Shown here piece after piece: positions 42,122-50,721 of a stretch of DNA of 64,000 nucleotides; within the stretch, counting starts at the first letter, position 1; each line of letters begins with the position of its first letter. Made by a program: the position numbers and the translations under genes. The notes beneath the pieces are model-generated. The model was not told the origin of the DNA. It was given only the letters and a program-made list of their open reading frames with translations, and ran no database searches. This DNA comes from JBFLVU01 sp964589625 (GTDB lineage Bacteria; Acidobacteriota; UBA4820; DSQY01), in assembly GCA_964589625.1 (NCBI GenBank), contig CAZPSH010000012.1, positions 10,420-74,419 on the forward strand, given 5' to 3'.

Positions 42122-43204
42122 ATGGCAGCCGAACCTGTGAAGCGGATCACGGACATCGGTCCTCCGCATTTTGAGAAATTCCTCCACCCGGTCATCAAGA
42201 AGAACTACGGCCAGTGGAAGTACCACGAGTCCATGGGTGCCGGAATCTACTTCCACGTGGCCGAATCGGGAGACAAGATCTACAGCGTGCGCGCGGGCTC
42301 TCCGCGCCTCCTGAGCACCCAGAGCATCCGTCTCTTCGCGGACCTCGCCGAAAAATACAGCGGCGGGTACCTGCGCTTCACGAGCCGGAACAACGTTGAA
42401 TTCCTGCTCGACAACCCTGCCAACATCGAGCCCCTGAAGAAGGAGCTCGCGGCCAACGGATTCCCCGTGGGCGGGACGAACAACGCCATCAGCAACATCG
42501 TCCACACGCAGGGCTGGGTGCACTGCCACTCGTCCGCCACGGACGCGTCGGGCATCGTCAAGTGCGTCATGGACGCCCTCATCGACCGCTTCACCAATGA
42601 GAACCTCCCGAGCAAGCTGCGCATCGCGTTGGCTTGCTGCCTGAACATGTGTGGCGCCGTACACTGCTCCGACATCGCCATCCTCGGCGTGCACCGCAGG
42701 CCCCCGAAGACCCAGCACGACATCCTGCCCAAGGTCTGCGAGATCCCGACCCTGATCGCCTCCTGCCCTACGGGCGCCATCCGTCCGGCCACCGTGGAGG
42801 GCAAGCAGTCCGTCGAGGTCGTGGAAGAGCAGTGCATGTACTGCGCCAACTGCTACACGGTGTGCCCGGCCATGCCCCTGAACGACCCCGAGAACGACGG
42901 CCTGTCGATTTGGGTCGGCGGCAAGGTGAGCAACGCGCGCAGCACGCCGAAGTTCTCCAAGCTGGCCATCCCCTTCATCCCGAACAACCCGCCGCGCTGG
43001 CCCGAGGTGGTGGAGGCGGTGGTAAACATCGTCGAGGTGTACGCGAAGAACGCCCGCAAGTACGAGCGCATGGGCGAGTGGATCGAGCGCGTTGGTTGGC
43101 CCCGCTTCTTCGAGCTGACTGGCATCCCCTTCACGCGCTACCACATTGACGACTTCAAGAACGCGGGTCTGACCTACGCCCGCTCGACGCACATCAAGTT
43201 CTAG
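42122..43204 (+). CDS. dsrB: Dissimilatory sulfite reductase beta subunit
   Basis: A 360-residue partner of DsrA. TSRNNVEFLL (about 89-98), ACCLNMCGAVHCSDIAI (about 171-187) and the ferredoxin-domain motif CMYCANCYTVCPAMPL (about 239-254) are characteristic. It is followed 61 bases later by dsrD, the order found in reductive-type clusters. Strongly biased codon use indicates high expression. Confidence 0.97.
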   Translation: MAAEPVKRITDIGPPHFEKFLHPVIKKNYGQWKYHESMGAGIYFHVAESGDKIYSVRAGSPRLLSTQSIRLFADLAEKYSGGYLRFTSRNNVEFLLDNPANIEPLKKELAANGFPVGGTNNAISNIVHTQGWVHCHSSATDASGIVKCVMDALIDRFTNENLPSKLRIALACCLNMCGAVHCSDIAILGVHRRPPKTQHDILPKVCEIPTLIASCPTGAIRPATVEGKQSVEVVEEQCMYCANCYTVCPAMPLNDPENDGLSIWVGGKVSNARSTPKFSKLAIPFIPNNPPRWPEVVEAVVNIVEVYAKNARKYERMGEWIERVGWPRFFELTGIPFTRYHIDDFKNAGLTYARSTHIKF

Positions 43205-43265
43205 CGTGAGGAGCGCGGGGGAGGGCCGCGGCCCTCTCCCAGCCTCTTCCGCACGGAGGCAAGAG

Positions 43266-43514
43266 ATGGCCGTTTCCACCGAACAGCTTGCCGAAGAGAT
43301 GTTCCAAATGGTCCAGGAGACCATGGGGAAGAAGAACCTGAAGGCCGGCGACCTGACCAAGGCCATGATCGCGAAGTTCGGCGAGGGCGAGGTCACCAAG
43401 GACGACTGCAAGGCCGCCATCCGCATCCTCATGGACTCGGGCCGCTGCGTCTACAGCTACTTCGGGGGCAGTTACATCACGTTGCCGCACAAGGAGGGAG
43501 CCGCGCCGGAATGA
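43266..43514 (+). CDS. dsrD: DsrD, winged-helix allosteric partner of DsrAB
   Basis: An 82-residue protein with the DsrD winged-helix pattern (KNLKAGDLTKAMIAKFG; RCVYSYFGGSYITLPH). DsrD stimulates DsrAB in sulfate reducers and is generally absent from sulfur oxidisers, so it argues for a reductive direction here. Typical length is about 78. ATG 43266 follows GGAGGCAAGAG. Confidence 0.93.
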   Translation: MAVSTEQLAEEMFQMVQETMGKKNLKAGDLTKAMIAKFGEGEVTKDDCKAAIRILMDSGRCVYSYFGGSYITLPHKEGAAPE

Positions 43515-43528
43515 TGTCCGGCCGAGCC

Positions 43529-43554
43529 GCGGGCGGGGGAGCGTCCCCGCCCGC
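43529..43554 (+). other. GC-rich hairpin after dsrD
   Basis: Perfect 10-bp stem GCGGGCGGGG / CCCCGCCCGC with a 6-base loop and no T tract. Probably protects the dsrABD message from decay or partly attenuates downstream expression. Confidence 0.5.
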
Positions 43555-43605
43555 CCCGATGGCTGGTGGGGGGAGCGAGGGGGATCCACAAACAAGGAGG
43601 ATCCG

Positions 43606-44040
43606 ATGACCGAGAAAGCCGCAGAAAACCTCCAGGAATTGGTGACGACCCTGAGGCGGTGGCAGGAGATCGAGACAGCGGCCATCCAGCACACGTCCAT
43701 GATCATGGAAAAGACCCAAAACCCGCTGATCCGTATTGTGATGGAGATCATCCGCCAGGACTCCGCCATGCACAAGCGCGTTCAGCAAGTGATTCTGGAC
43801 AGTCTGGAGAAGGAGGCGTTTTCTCTCACCCCCGAGGAACTGGCCGACATCTGGACCCTCATCGAAGAGCACGCCAAGATGGAGAAGGAGACCATCGAGC
43901 TCGCCGAGAAGGCTCAGAAGAACTGCCGCCTCTTCGTGCAGCGCCACCTTCTCTCGTACCTCATCCAAGACGAGCAGAAGCACGACCGGCTCCTGAGCCA
44001 GCTCGAGGACTTCAAGCGGAAGATCTACCCCTACGCGTGA
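43606..44040 (+). CDS. Ferritin-like four-helix protein in the dsr series
   Basis: A 144-residue all-helical protein. Four helices carry carboxylate/His pairs reminiscent of a diiron ferritin-like fold: ETAAIQH near 22, RQDSAMH near 51, IEEHAKMEKE near 87 and DEQKH near 125. The metal site is inferred from these motifs. AAGGAGG precedes ATG 43606. No dsr gene name applies. It may handle iron for sirohaem/iron-sulfur proteins, protect from oxygen, or act as a structural factor; context alone supports a Dsr link. Confidence 0.55.
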   Translation: MTEKAAENLQELVTTLRRWQEIETAAIQHTSMIMEKTQNPLIRIVMEIIRQDSAMHKRVQQVILDSLEKEAFSLTPEELADIWTLIEEHAKMEKETIELAEKAQKNCRLFVQRHLLSYLIQDEQKHDRLLSQLEDFKRKIYPYA

Positions 44041-44144
44041 CGGGGGGCGTGAACGGCGAACGGTGAACCGGGGATGGGGACGTCCGGCTTCCGGGACCCC
44101 CCCTCCGCCGTTCACCCTTTCGATTCACCGGGAAAGGAAACCCC

Positions 44145-45806
44145 ATGGGCCTGTTCAAGGAAGTGAAGAAGCCGGTCATCAAGTCGGGGCCCGCGTCGGG
44201 CGGAGAGATCAGCCCGCTCCGTCCGAGGTATCAGGTCAAGACGCCCCCGTGCATGGGCCACTGCCCGAGCGGAACGGACATTCGAGCCTGGCTCACCACC
44301 ATCGCCCAGGCCGAGGCCTACGGCCGCACGCCCGAACAGGCCTACGAAATCGCCTGGCGCAAGATCACGGACGTGAACCCCTTCCCGGCCACGTGCGGCC
44401 GCGTCTGCCCCCACCCCTGCGAAGACCACTGCAACCGGGGCGGTAAGGAGGGACCCGTCGCCATCAACGCGCTGGAGCGCTACATCGGAGATTTCGGGCT
44501 CCAGAAGAACCTGGGCCTGGCCCGCCTCTCGGAGGAGAAGTACCCCGAGAAGGTGGCCGTCGTCGGCGCGGGCCCGGCCGGACTCTCGTGCGCCTACCAG
44601 CTCGCCCGCCGGGGCTATTCCGTGACCGTTTTCGAGGCCTTCGGCAAGCCCGGCGGAATGCTCCGGTACGGGATTCCGAAATACCGCCTTCCCCGTGAGG
44701 TCCTGGACGGAGAGATCCAGAAGATCCTGGACCTGGGCGTGGATCTGAGGTGCGGCACGGTCATCGGGAAGGACATTTCCATCGACCAGCTCCGCAAGGA
44801 CTACAAGGCCGTCTTCGTGGGCATCGGCGCCCACAAAGGGATCAAACTGCGCGTTCCCGGCGAGGATGCTCCGAACGTGTTCACGGGAACCGAGTTCCTG
44901 AACAGGGTCAATTCGGGCGAAGAGGTGAAGGTGGGCGGAAAAGTCCTCGTCATCGGAGGCGGGGACACGGCCATCGACGCGGCCCGCATCAGCAAACGGC
45001 TCGGCGCCGACGTGACGATCGTCTACCGCCGGACCCGCGCCGAGATGCCCGCCATCGCGCCCGAAATCGAGGGAGCCCTCGAGGAAGGTGTGGCGATCGA
45101 ATACCTGGCCGCCCCGGTGGAGATCCTCGTGAAAGACGGCCTGGCCGTAGGAATGAAGTGCATCCGCATGGAGTTGGGCGAGCCCGACGCCTCCGGACGC
45201 CGCCGCCCGGTCCCGAAGGCGGGGAGCGAGTTCGACGTGGAGGCCACGGCCATCATCGCCGCCATCAGCCAGGAGCCCGCCTTCGACGGCTTCGAGATGC
45301 TCAAGGAGGGCAAGGACTGGATCAAGGTGGACGATTGGGGCAAGACCAAGGAGGACGGAATCTTCGCCGGCGGCGACAACGTGGAGCTGGGTCTCGTGAC
45401 CATCGCCATCGCCCAGGGCCGCTTCGCCGCCGAGGCCATCGACGCCCGCTTCCGAGGCAAACCCCTGGAGCGGCCCCAGGCCCCTCCGATGGTGACCAAG
45501 GAAAAGATGAAGCTCGCCTGGTACAAGGAGGCACCCCGGAACGAGCGGTCCCACCTCTCCCCCGACCAGAGGGGAATGGACACGGAGATCGAGCAGGGGC
45601 TTAACGAGGAGCAGGTCCTCGCCGAAGCGGGACGGTGCATGTCCTGCGGCCTCTGTATGGACTGCGAGACCTGCTGGATGTACTGCACCAACAGCTGCTT
45701 CGTCAAGCTGCCCAAGGGCGAGCATTACAAGATCAAGCTGGAACTGTGCAACGGTTGCAAGAAGTGCGCCGAGGAGTGCCCCTGCGGGTACATCGACATG
45801 GTGTAG
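44145..45806 (+). CDS. dsrL: DsrL-like NAD(P)H:acceptor iron-sulfur flavoprotein
   Basis: A 553-residue cytoplasmic protein related to the glutamate synthase small subunit. An N-terminal [4Fe-4S]-type domain (CMGHCPSGTDI; TCGRVCPHPCEDHCNRG) precedes an FAD domain (VVGAGPAGLSCAYQLARRG near 141) and a nucleotide domain (VIGGGDTAIDAARISKRLG near 270), then a C-terminal ferredoxin region rich in Cys (CMSCGLCMDCETC, CNGCKKCAEECPCG). DsrL is best known from sulfur oxidisers, where it links DsrAB to NAD; the type found with dsrD is thought able to work with reductive DsrAB. GTG or ATG alternatives are not needed: ATG 44145 follows GGAAAGGAAA. Confidence 0.87.
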   Translation: MGLFKEVKKPVIKSGPASGGEISPLRPRYQVKTPPCMGHCPSGTDIRAWLTTIAQAEAYGRTPEQAYEIAWRKITDVNPFPATCGRVCPHPCEDHCNRGGKEGPVAINALERYIGDFGLQKNLGLARLSEEKYPEKVAVVGAGPAGLSCAYQLARRGYSVTVFEAFGKPGGMLRYGIPKYRLPREVLDGEIQKILDLGVDLRCGTVIGKDISIDQLRKDYKAVFVGIGAHKGIKLRVPGEDAPNVFTGTEFLNRVNSGEEVKVGGKVLVIGGGDTAIDAARISKRLGADVTIVYRRTRAEMPAIAPEIEGALEEGVAIEYLAAPVEILVKDGLAVGMKCIRMELGEPDASGRRRPVPKAGSEFDVEATAIIAAISQEPAFDGFEMLKEGKDWIKVDDWGKTKEDGIFAGGDNVELGLVTIAIAQGRFAAEAIDARFRGKPLERPQAPPMVTKEKMKLAWYKEAPRNERSHLSPDQRGMDTEIEQGLNEEQVLAEAGRCMSCGLCMDCETCWMYCTNSCFVKLPKGEHYKIKLELCNGCKKCAEECPCGYIDMV

Positions 45807-45951
45807 GGGAGGCCGAAGCGGAATTGGAATCGTACGGGTTGAGCGCGGGGAAGGATGCCTGGAGTTCCGGCGGCCGGCCGCGGGGGCTCCGGTGCCCGAC
45901 GCTCAGTGAGAGATGCAACCAGCCGGACTTGCGGCAGAGGAGGTACAGACC

Positions 45952-46269
45952 GTGCCGACCATCGAACTGAACGGACACAGCTACGTGGTGGATGAGGACG
46001 GGTTCCTGGAAGATCCCGGCATTTGGAACGAGGAAGTGGCGAAGGATTTCGCCCTCACCGAGGGCGTCGAGGAACTCACCGAAGAGCACTGGAAGATGAT
46101 CCACTACCTGAGGAACTACTACCTCCAGTTCGGGATCGCCCCCATGATCCGCAAGCTCTGCAAGGAGACCGGTTTCCCGCTCAACAAGGTGTACGAACTC
46201 TTCCCCTCCGGTCCGGCCAAGGGCGCCTGCAAGCTCGCCGGCCTCCCGAAGCCGACGGGGTGCGTGTAA
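45952..46269 (+). CDS. dsrC: DsrC, sulfur-carrier protein
   Basis: A 105-residue protein that accepts sulfur from DsrAB as a trisulfide between its two C-terminal cysteines and is then reduced by DsrMKJOP. The flexible arm GPAKGACKLAGLPKPTGCV carries both: Cys in GAC and the penultimate Cys. That makes it true DsrC rather than TusE. GTG 45952 is chosen because AGAGGAGGT lies 7 bases before it and the length and first residues (V/M-PTIELNG) match the family; ATG 45913 would add 13 residues. A large hairpin follows. Confidence 0.96.
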   Translation: MPTIELNGHSYVVDEDGFLEDPGIWNEEVAKDFALTEGVEELTEEHWKMIHYLRNYYLQFGIAPMIRKLCKETGFPLNKVYELFPSGPAKGACKLAGLPKPTGCV

Positions 46270-46323
46270 GAGGAATGGGGGGAGGTCCGCGGCGCCCGGG
46301 GGGGTGACGCCGCCGGACCCCAC

Positions 46324-46360
46324 GCCGCGGTGGGGGGGCCAAAAGCCCCCTTGCCGCGGC
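46324..46360 (+). terminator. Compound hairpin after dsrC
   Basis: Outer stem GCCGCGG / CCGCGGC enclosing an inner GGGGGC / GCCCCC stem with a CAAAA loop. There are only two T in the inner 3' flank, so it may be a leaky terminator or mRNA stabiliser. It would allow dsrC to be made at higher level than dsrMKJOP. Confidence 0.5.
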
Positions 46361-46394
46361 CTCACGCGGCGGAACGAGGGGGGCGGGGGGCCTC

Positions 46395-46919
46395 ATGGGG
46401 ATCCTGTCGGAACTCGCGGAGAAAAGGGCGGCGCTGATCGAGGCGTGGGGGGACGCCGTCCTCCAGGCCTACCCGGAGCAGACCGGGCGCTTCCTCCGCG
46501 AGGTCAAGGACCCCTTCAGCAATCCCGTGGGGGCGACGCTCCGCGAGAACCTTCCGGTCGTCTTCGACGCCCTCCTGGGGCGCTCGCCGGAGGCGCAGGC
46601 CGAGGAGTCCCTCGACCGCATCGTCCGACTGAGGGCCGTGCAGGACTTTACCGCCGGACAGGCGGTTGGGTTCGTGTACCTGCTCAAGAGGATCCTTCGG
46701 CGGGAGATGGCCGACGCGGCTCGCGCCGACGCGGATGGCTGGGCCCAACTCGACGACGAACTCGACGCTCTCTCCGTGCGCGCCTTCGAGGCCTTCGTCC
46801 GCTGCCGGGAAAAGATCTTCGAAATCAAGGCCGACCAGGCCAGGCGCCGGGTCTTTGTGCTCGAAAGACGCTTCGCGGCGGCGCCGCCCGATCCGGAGGG
46901 AGAAGGAGAAACGAAGTGA
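46395..46919 (+). CDS. RsbRD_N-domain-like protein preceding dsrM
   Basis: A 174-residue all-helical protein resembling the N-terminal domain of RsbRD-type stressosome proteins (ELAEKRAALIEAWGDAVLQAYP; LRAVQDFTAGQAVGFVYLLKR), with an added coiled C-terminus (about 140-174). Proteins of this kind are found just upstream of dsrM in sulfate reducers, so the location is conserved though no role is known. It may act as a sensory or assembly partner of DsrMKJOP. A related helical domain appears at the C-terminus of the epimerase at 19077-20597. Confidence 0.72.
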   Translation: MGILSELAEKRAALIEAWGDAVLQAYPEQTGRFLREVKDPFSNPVGATLRENLPVVFDALLGRSPEAQAEESLDRIVRLRAVQDFTAGQAVGFVYLLKRILRREMADAARADADGWAQLDDELDALSVRAFEAFVRCREKIFEIKADQARRRVFVLERRFAAAPPDPEGEGETK

Positions 46920-46953
46920 CCGCACACCCGAATGTCAAGCGAGGTGATGGTCC

Positions 46954-47946
46954 ATGAACGTCCTCATCGCATTCGCGCTCGTGGCGCTCCTCTCGGCGGC
47001 CGCCTTCCTCGGCGGGACGTCCGCGGGGTTGCGAACGCTCTTCGGCGTATACCTTCCGTACGCCGCGGTGGCCGTTTTTCTCGTGGGGGTGATCCTCAAG
47101 ATCCTGGCCTGGGCCAAGGTGCCCGTGCCCTTCCGCATCCCCACCACCTGCGGCCAGCAGAAGAGCCTGCCCTGGGTCAAGCACTCCCGCCTCGAAAGCC
47201 CCTTCACCTTCCTGGGCGTGGTGGGGCGGATGGCCCTCGAGGTCCTCCTGTTCCGGTCGCTTTTCCGGAACACCAAGGTGGAATTGAGGGAGGGCCCCCG
47301 TCTCGTCTACGGAGAGGAAAAGTGGCTCTGGCTGGCGGCCATGGCCTTTCATTGGTCCTTCCTCGTGGTCTTTGTGCGGCATCTCCGGTTCTTCATGGAG
47401 CCCGTGCCGTGGCTGATCGGGCTCGTGGAGACGGCGGACTCCTTCTTCCAGATCGGGGCCCCCATCCTCTACCTTACGGACCTTTTCATCCTCGCGGCGC
47501 TGGCGTACCTGCTGTTCAGGAGGCTCTACGATCCCCAGGTCCGCTACCTTTCCCTCCTGGCGGACTACTTTCCGCTCCTGCTCCTGATCGGCCTGTGCGG
47601 TACGGGCGCGCTCATGCGGTACTTCACGCGGGTGGACATCGTGGGGATCAAGGAACTGGCCATGGGGCTGGTGACCTTCAAGCCGGTGGTGCCGCAGACC
47701 GTGGGACCGCTCTTCTTCGTCCACCTCTTCCTCCTTTCGGTGCTCATCGCCTACTTCCCCTTCAGCAAGCTCATGCACCTGGGCGGCGTCTTCCTAAGCC
47801 CCACGAGGAACCTCGCCAACAACAACAGGGCGAAGCGGCATGTGAACCCCTGGAACTACCCCGTGAAGGTCCACACCTATGCGGAGTGGGAGGAGGAGTT
47901 CCACGACAAGATCAAGATGGCGGGGCTCCCGCTGGACAAGGAGTGA
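46954..47946 (+). CDS. dsrM: DsrM, cytochrome b subunit
   Basis: A 330-residue membrane protein, NarI-like, with about six helices. It holds haem b through conserved His residues (AFHWSFLVVFVRHLRFF near 130-146 and FFVHLFLLS near 255) and exchanges electrons with menaquinone. Together with DsrK it forms the core of DsrMKJOP. A short N-terminal extension (helices at about 2-20 and 33-52) is normal. It ends 3 bases before dsrK. Confidence 0.95.
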   Translation: MNVLIAFALVALLSAAAFLGGTSAGLRTLFGVYLPYAAVAVFLVGVILKILAWAKVPVPFRIPTTCGQQKSLPWVKHSRLESPFTFLGVVGRMALEVLLFRSLFRNTKVELREGPRLVYGEEKWLWLAAMAFHWSFLVVFVRHLRFFMEPVPWLIGLVETADSFFQIGAPILYLTDLFILAALAYLLFRRLYDPQVRYLSLLADYFPLLLLIGLCGTGALMRYFTRVDIVGIKELAMGLVTFKPVVPQTVGPLFFVHLFLLSVLIAYFPFSKLMHLGGVFLSPTRNLANNNRAKRHVNPWNYPVKVHTYAEWEEEFHDKIKMAGLPLDKE

Positions 47947-47949
47947 GCC

Positions 47950-49566
47950 ATGGCCGAACAGCATCCCACCCACGAACAGCTCACGCACATCAACTACAAG
48001 CCCCCCAAGCGCGGCTGGATGGACCCCAAGGTGGAGTTCCGCCGCGGGACCTACTGCTACAGCGCCCTCCCCAAGAGCATGGCCTACGTGGACCTGCCCA
48101 ACCCCCGGGTCTGGCAGCCCCACGACGAGGACTGGAAGCTCCCGCCGGACTGGCAGAAGATCATTCTGGACGGCATGAAGGATCGCCTCGAAAAGTACCG
48201 CTCTTTCCGCCTCTTCATGGACATCTGCGTCCGCTGCGGGGCCTGCGCCGACAAGTGCCACTTCTACGTGGGTTCGGGTGACCCCAAGAACATGCCCGTC
48301 CTGCGGGCCGAACTCATCCGGTCGGTCTACCGCCGGTACTTCACGCCGGCGGGCAAGATGCTCGGCGGCCTGGCGGGCGGCCGCGAACTGACGGTGGACG
48401 TTCTCAAGGAGTGGTTCTACTACTTCTACCAGTGCACCGAGTGCCGGCGATGCTCGGTCTTCTGCCCCTACGGCATCGACACGGCCGAGGTTACCATGAT
48501 CGGACGCGAGTTACTCAACCTGGTGGGGTGCAACATCAACTGGGTGGTGGACCCGGTAGCGAACTGCTTCCGCACGGGCAACCACCTGGGCATCCAGCCT
48601 CACGGTTTCGTGGATTCCATCGCCATGGCCTGTGACGACATCGCCGACATCACCGGGATCCGCATCGATCCCCCCATCAACCGGAAGGGCGCGAAGATCC
48701 TTTTCGTGGCGCCTTCGGCCGATTATTTCGCCTCGCCCCACTATTACACCCTCATGGGATACCTCATGCTCTTCAAGGAGCTGGACCTCGACTACACGTG
48801 GAGCGCCTACGCGGGCGAGGGCGGAAACTTCGGGCTCTTCACGAGCCACGAGATGATCAAGCGCCTCAACCACAAGATCTACCACGAGGCGGAGCGCCTG
48901 GGCGTCAAGTGGATCCTCGGCGGGGAATGCGGCCACATGTGGCGGGTCATGCACCAGTACATGGACACCATGAACGGCCCGGCCGACTTCCTGGAGGTCC
49001 CGAAGTCTCCCATCACGGGAACCGTCTTCGAGAACGCCAAGTCCACGAAGATGGTCCACATCACGGAATTCACGGCGGACCTCATCAAACACGGGAAGCT
49101 CAAACTCGACCCGAGCCGGAACGACCACTGGAACGTCACTTTCCACGACTCCTGCAATCCCGCGCGGGCCATGGGCCTCCTCGAGGAACCGCGGTACGTG
49201 ATTCGGAACACGTGCAGGAAGTTCCACGAGATGCCCGAGAACACGATTCGCGAGCAGACCTTCTGCTGCGGCTCCGGCGCCGGGCTCGGCACCGACGAGA
49301 ACTTCGAGATGCGCATGCGAGGAGGATTCCCGAGGGCAAACGCCGTGCGCTTCGTGCACGACCGGCACGGCGTGAATATGCTCTCCTGCATCTGCGCCAT
49401 CGACAAGGCCAACCTCTCGGCCCTCATGGAATACTGGGTGCCCGAAGTTCAGGTGGGGGGCATCCACGAATTCGTGGGCAACGCCCTCGTGATGAAAGGA
49501 GAGACGGAACGGACCCAGGACCTGCGGCTCACGCCGCTGAGGGGAAAGGAGGAAGCCCATGCGTGA
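47950..49566 (+). CDS. dsrK: DsrK, HdrD-like catalytic iron-sulfur subunit
   Basis: A 538-residue cytoplasmic subunit that reduces the DsrC trisulfide. Two ferredoxin motifs, CVRCGACADKCHFY (about 93-106) and CTECRRCSVFCPYG (about 162-175), are followed by CCG-type domains typical of heterodisulfide reductase HdrD/GlpC (GGECGHMW near 322; HDSCNPAR near 400; CCGSGAGLG near 437), which hold the non-cubane catalytic cluster. It overlaps dsrJ by 8 bases. Confidence 0.96.
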   Translation: MAEQHPTHEQLTHINYKPPKRGWMDPKVEFRRGTYCYSALPKSMAYVDLPNPRVWQPHDEDWKLPPDWQKIILDGMKDRLEKYRSFRLFMDICVRCGACADKCHFYVGSGDPKNMPVLRAELIRSVYRRYFTPAGKMLGGLAGGRELTVDVLKEWFYYFYQCTECRRCSVFCPYGIDTAEVTMIGRELLNLVGCNINWVVDPVANCFRTGNHLGIQPHGFVDSIAMACDDIADITGIRIDPPINRKGAKILFVAPSADYFASPHYYTLMGYLMLFKELDLDYTWSAYAGEGGNFGLFTSHEMIKRLNHKIYHEAERLGVKWILGGECGHMWRVMHQYMDTMNGPADFLEVPKSPITGTVFENAKSTKMVHITEFTADLIKHGKLKLDPSRNDHWNVTFHDSCNPARAMGLLEEPRYVIRNTCRKFHEMPENTIREQTFCCGSGAGLGTDENFEMRMRGGFPRANAVRFVHDRHGVNMLSCICAIDKANLSALMEYWVPEVQVGGIHEFVGNALVMKGETERTQDLRLTPLRGKEEAHA

Positions 49567-49945
49567 GAAACCCTGGATCTTGATGGGGCTCCTGGTCTTC
49601 CTCTTCCTGGTCACCTTCCCCGTCTGGTGGAACCTTGCCGCGGGCGAGAAGGCCGCGGCGCCCAAGCCCGAGCTCCCGACGGACGAGAAGGAGTGCGTGG
49701 CCCCGGCGGACTACATGCGTGTGGCCCACATGGACCTCCTGATGACCTGGCGGGATCAGTACGTCAGGCAGGGGGACCGGACCTTCACCGGGCCGGGCCA
49801 GCGGACCTTCGCGCGCAGCCTCACGAAGACCTGCATGAAGTGCCACACGAGCAAGGAGAAGTTCTGCGACGCCTGCCACAACTATGCGGCGGTCAAGCCC
49901 TACTGCTGGGACTGCCACGTGGCGCCGAAGGAGAACCGGGGATGA
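49559..49945 (+). CDS. dsrJ: DsrJ, periplasmic triheme cytochrome c
   Basis: A 128-residue cytochrome with an uncleaved N-terminal anchor (about 6-24) and exactly three CxxCH sites: CMKCH, CDACH and CWDCH in the C-terminal third. It faces the periplasm within DsrMKJOP. Overlaps dsrK and dsrO by a few bases each, showing tight coupling. Confidence 0.96.
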   Translation: MREKPWILMGLLVFLFLVTFPVWWNLAAGEKAAAPKPELPTDEKECVAPADYMRVAHMDLLMTWRDQYVRQGDRTFTGPGQRTFARSLTKTCMKCHTSKEKFCDACHNYAAVKPYCWDCHVAPKENRG

Positions 49946-50721
49946 GCACCGACAGGCGTACCTTTCTGGGAGTGGCGGGCCTGGGCGCACTGGCCATCGC
50001 GGGTAAGGCCTCCGTGGACGTTCTGGCAAGCGGGGCGGAGACCGGGAAGCCCATGGCCGGGACTCGCTGGGCCATGGTCATCGACCCACTCAAGTGCCTC
50101 AAGGAGGAAGGGTGCAAGGCGTGCACGGACGCCTGCCACAAGGTCCACAACGTTCCCCTTCTTGCCAACAAGAAGCACGAGGTGAAGTGGATCTGGAAGG
50201 AGCCCTACGAGAGGGCCTTTGCGGCGGAGACCCAATACACGCAGGAGGCCCTCAAGGAGAAGCCGGTCCTCGTCTTCTGCAACCACTGCGACAACCCTCC
50301 CTGCGTGCGCGTGTGTCCCACCCAGGCGACGTGGAAACGCGAAGACGGGGTGGTCATGATGGACTGGCACCGCTGCATCGGATGCCGGTACTGCGTGGCG
50401 GCCTGTCCCTACGGCTCCCGTTCCTTCAACTGGGTGGACCCGAGGCCGAGTCTCGCCGAGGTGACCCCCGAGTATCCGACCCGCACAAAGGGCGTGGTCG
50501 AGAAGTGCACCTTCTGCGAGGAGCGCCTGGCCGAGGGCAAGCTCCCGGCCTGCGTGGAGGCCTGCGAAGAGAAGGCCATTCTCTTCGGGAACCTCCACGA
50601 CGAGGCCTCACCGGTGCGCGCGCGGCTGAAGGACTCCTTCACCATCCGGCGGAAGCCCGAGCTGGGCACCGAGCCCGAGATCTACTACGTCGTGGGAGGT
50701 AAGCCCGATGTTCATGTTTGA
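49942..50721 (+). CDS. dsrO: DsrO, Tat-exported periplasmic ferredoxin
   Basis: A 259-residue protein with a twin-arginine signal (DRRTFLGVAGLGAL, about 4-17) and four cysteine groups of the DmsB type: CLKEEGCKACTDAC near 53, CNHCDNPPCVRVCP near 113, CIGCRYCVAACPYG near 145, and CTFCEER with CVEAC near 195-215. It connects DsrJ and DsrP on the outer face. ATG 49942 overlaps the dsrJ stop (ATGA); its 3' end overlaps dsrP by 14 bases. Confidence 0.95.
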   Translation: MSTDRRTFLGVAGLGALAIAGKASVDVLASGAETGKPMAGTRWAMVIDPLKCLKEEGCKACTDACHKVHNVPLLANKKHEVKWIWKEPYERAFAAETQYTQEALKEKPVLVFCNHCDNPPCVRVCPTQATWKREDGVVMMDWHRCIGCRYCVAACPYGSRSFNWVDPRPSLAEVTPEYPTRTKGVVEKCTFCEERLAEGKLPACVEACEEKAILFGNLHDEASPVRARLKDSFTIRRKPELGTEPEIYYVVGGKPDVHV

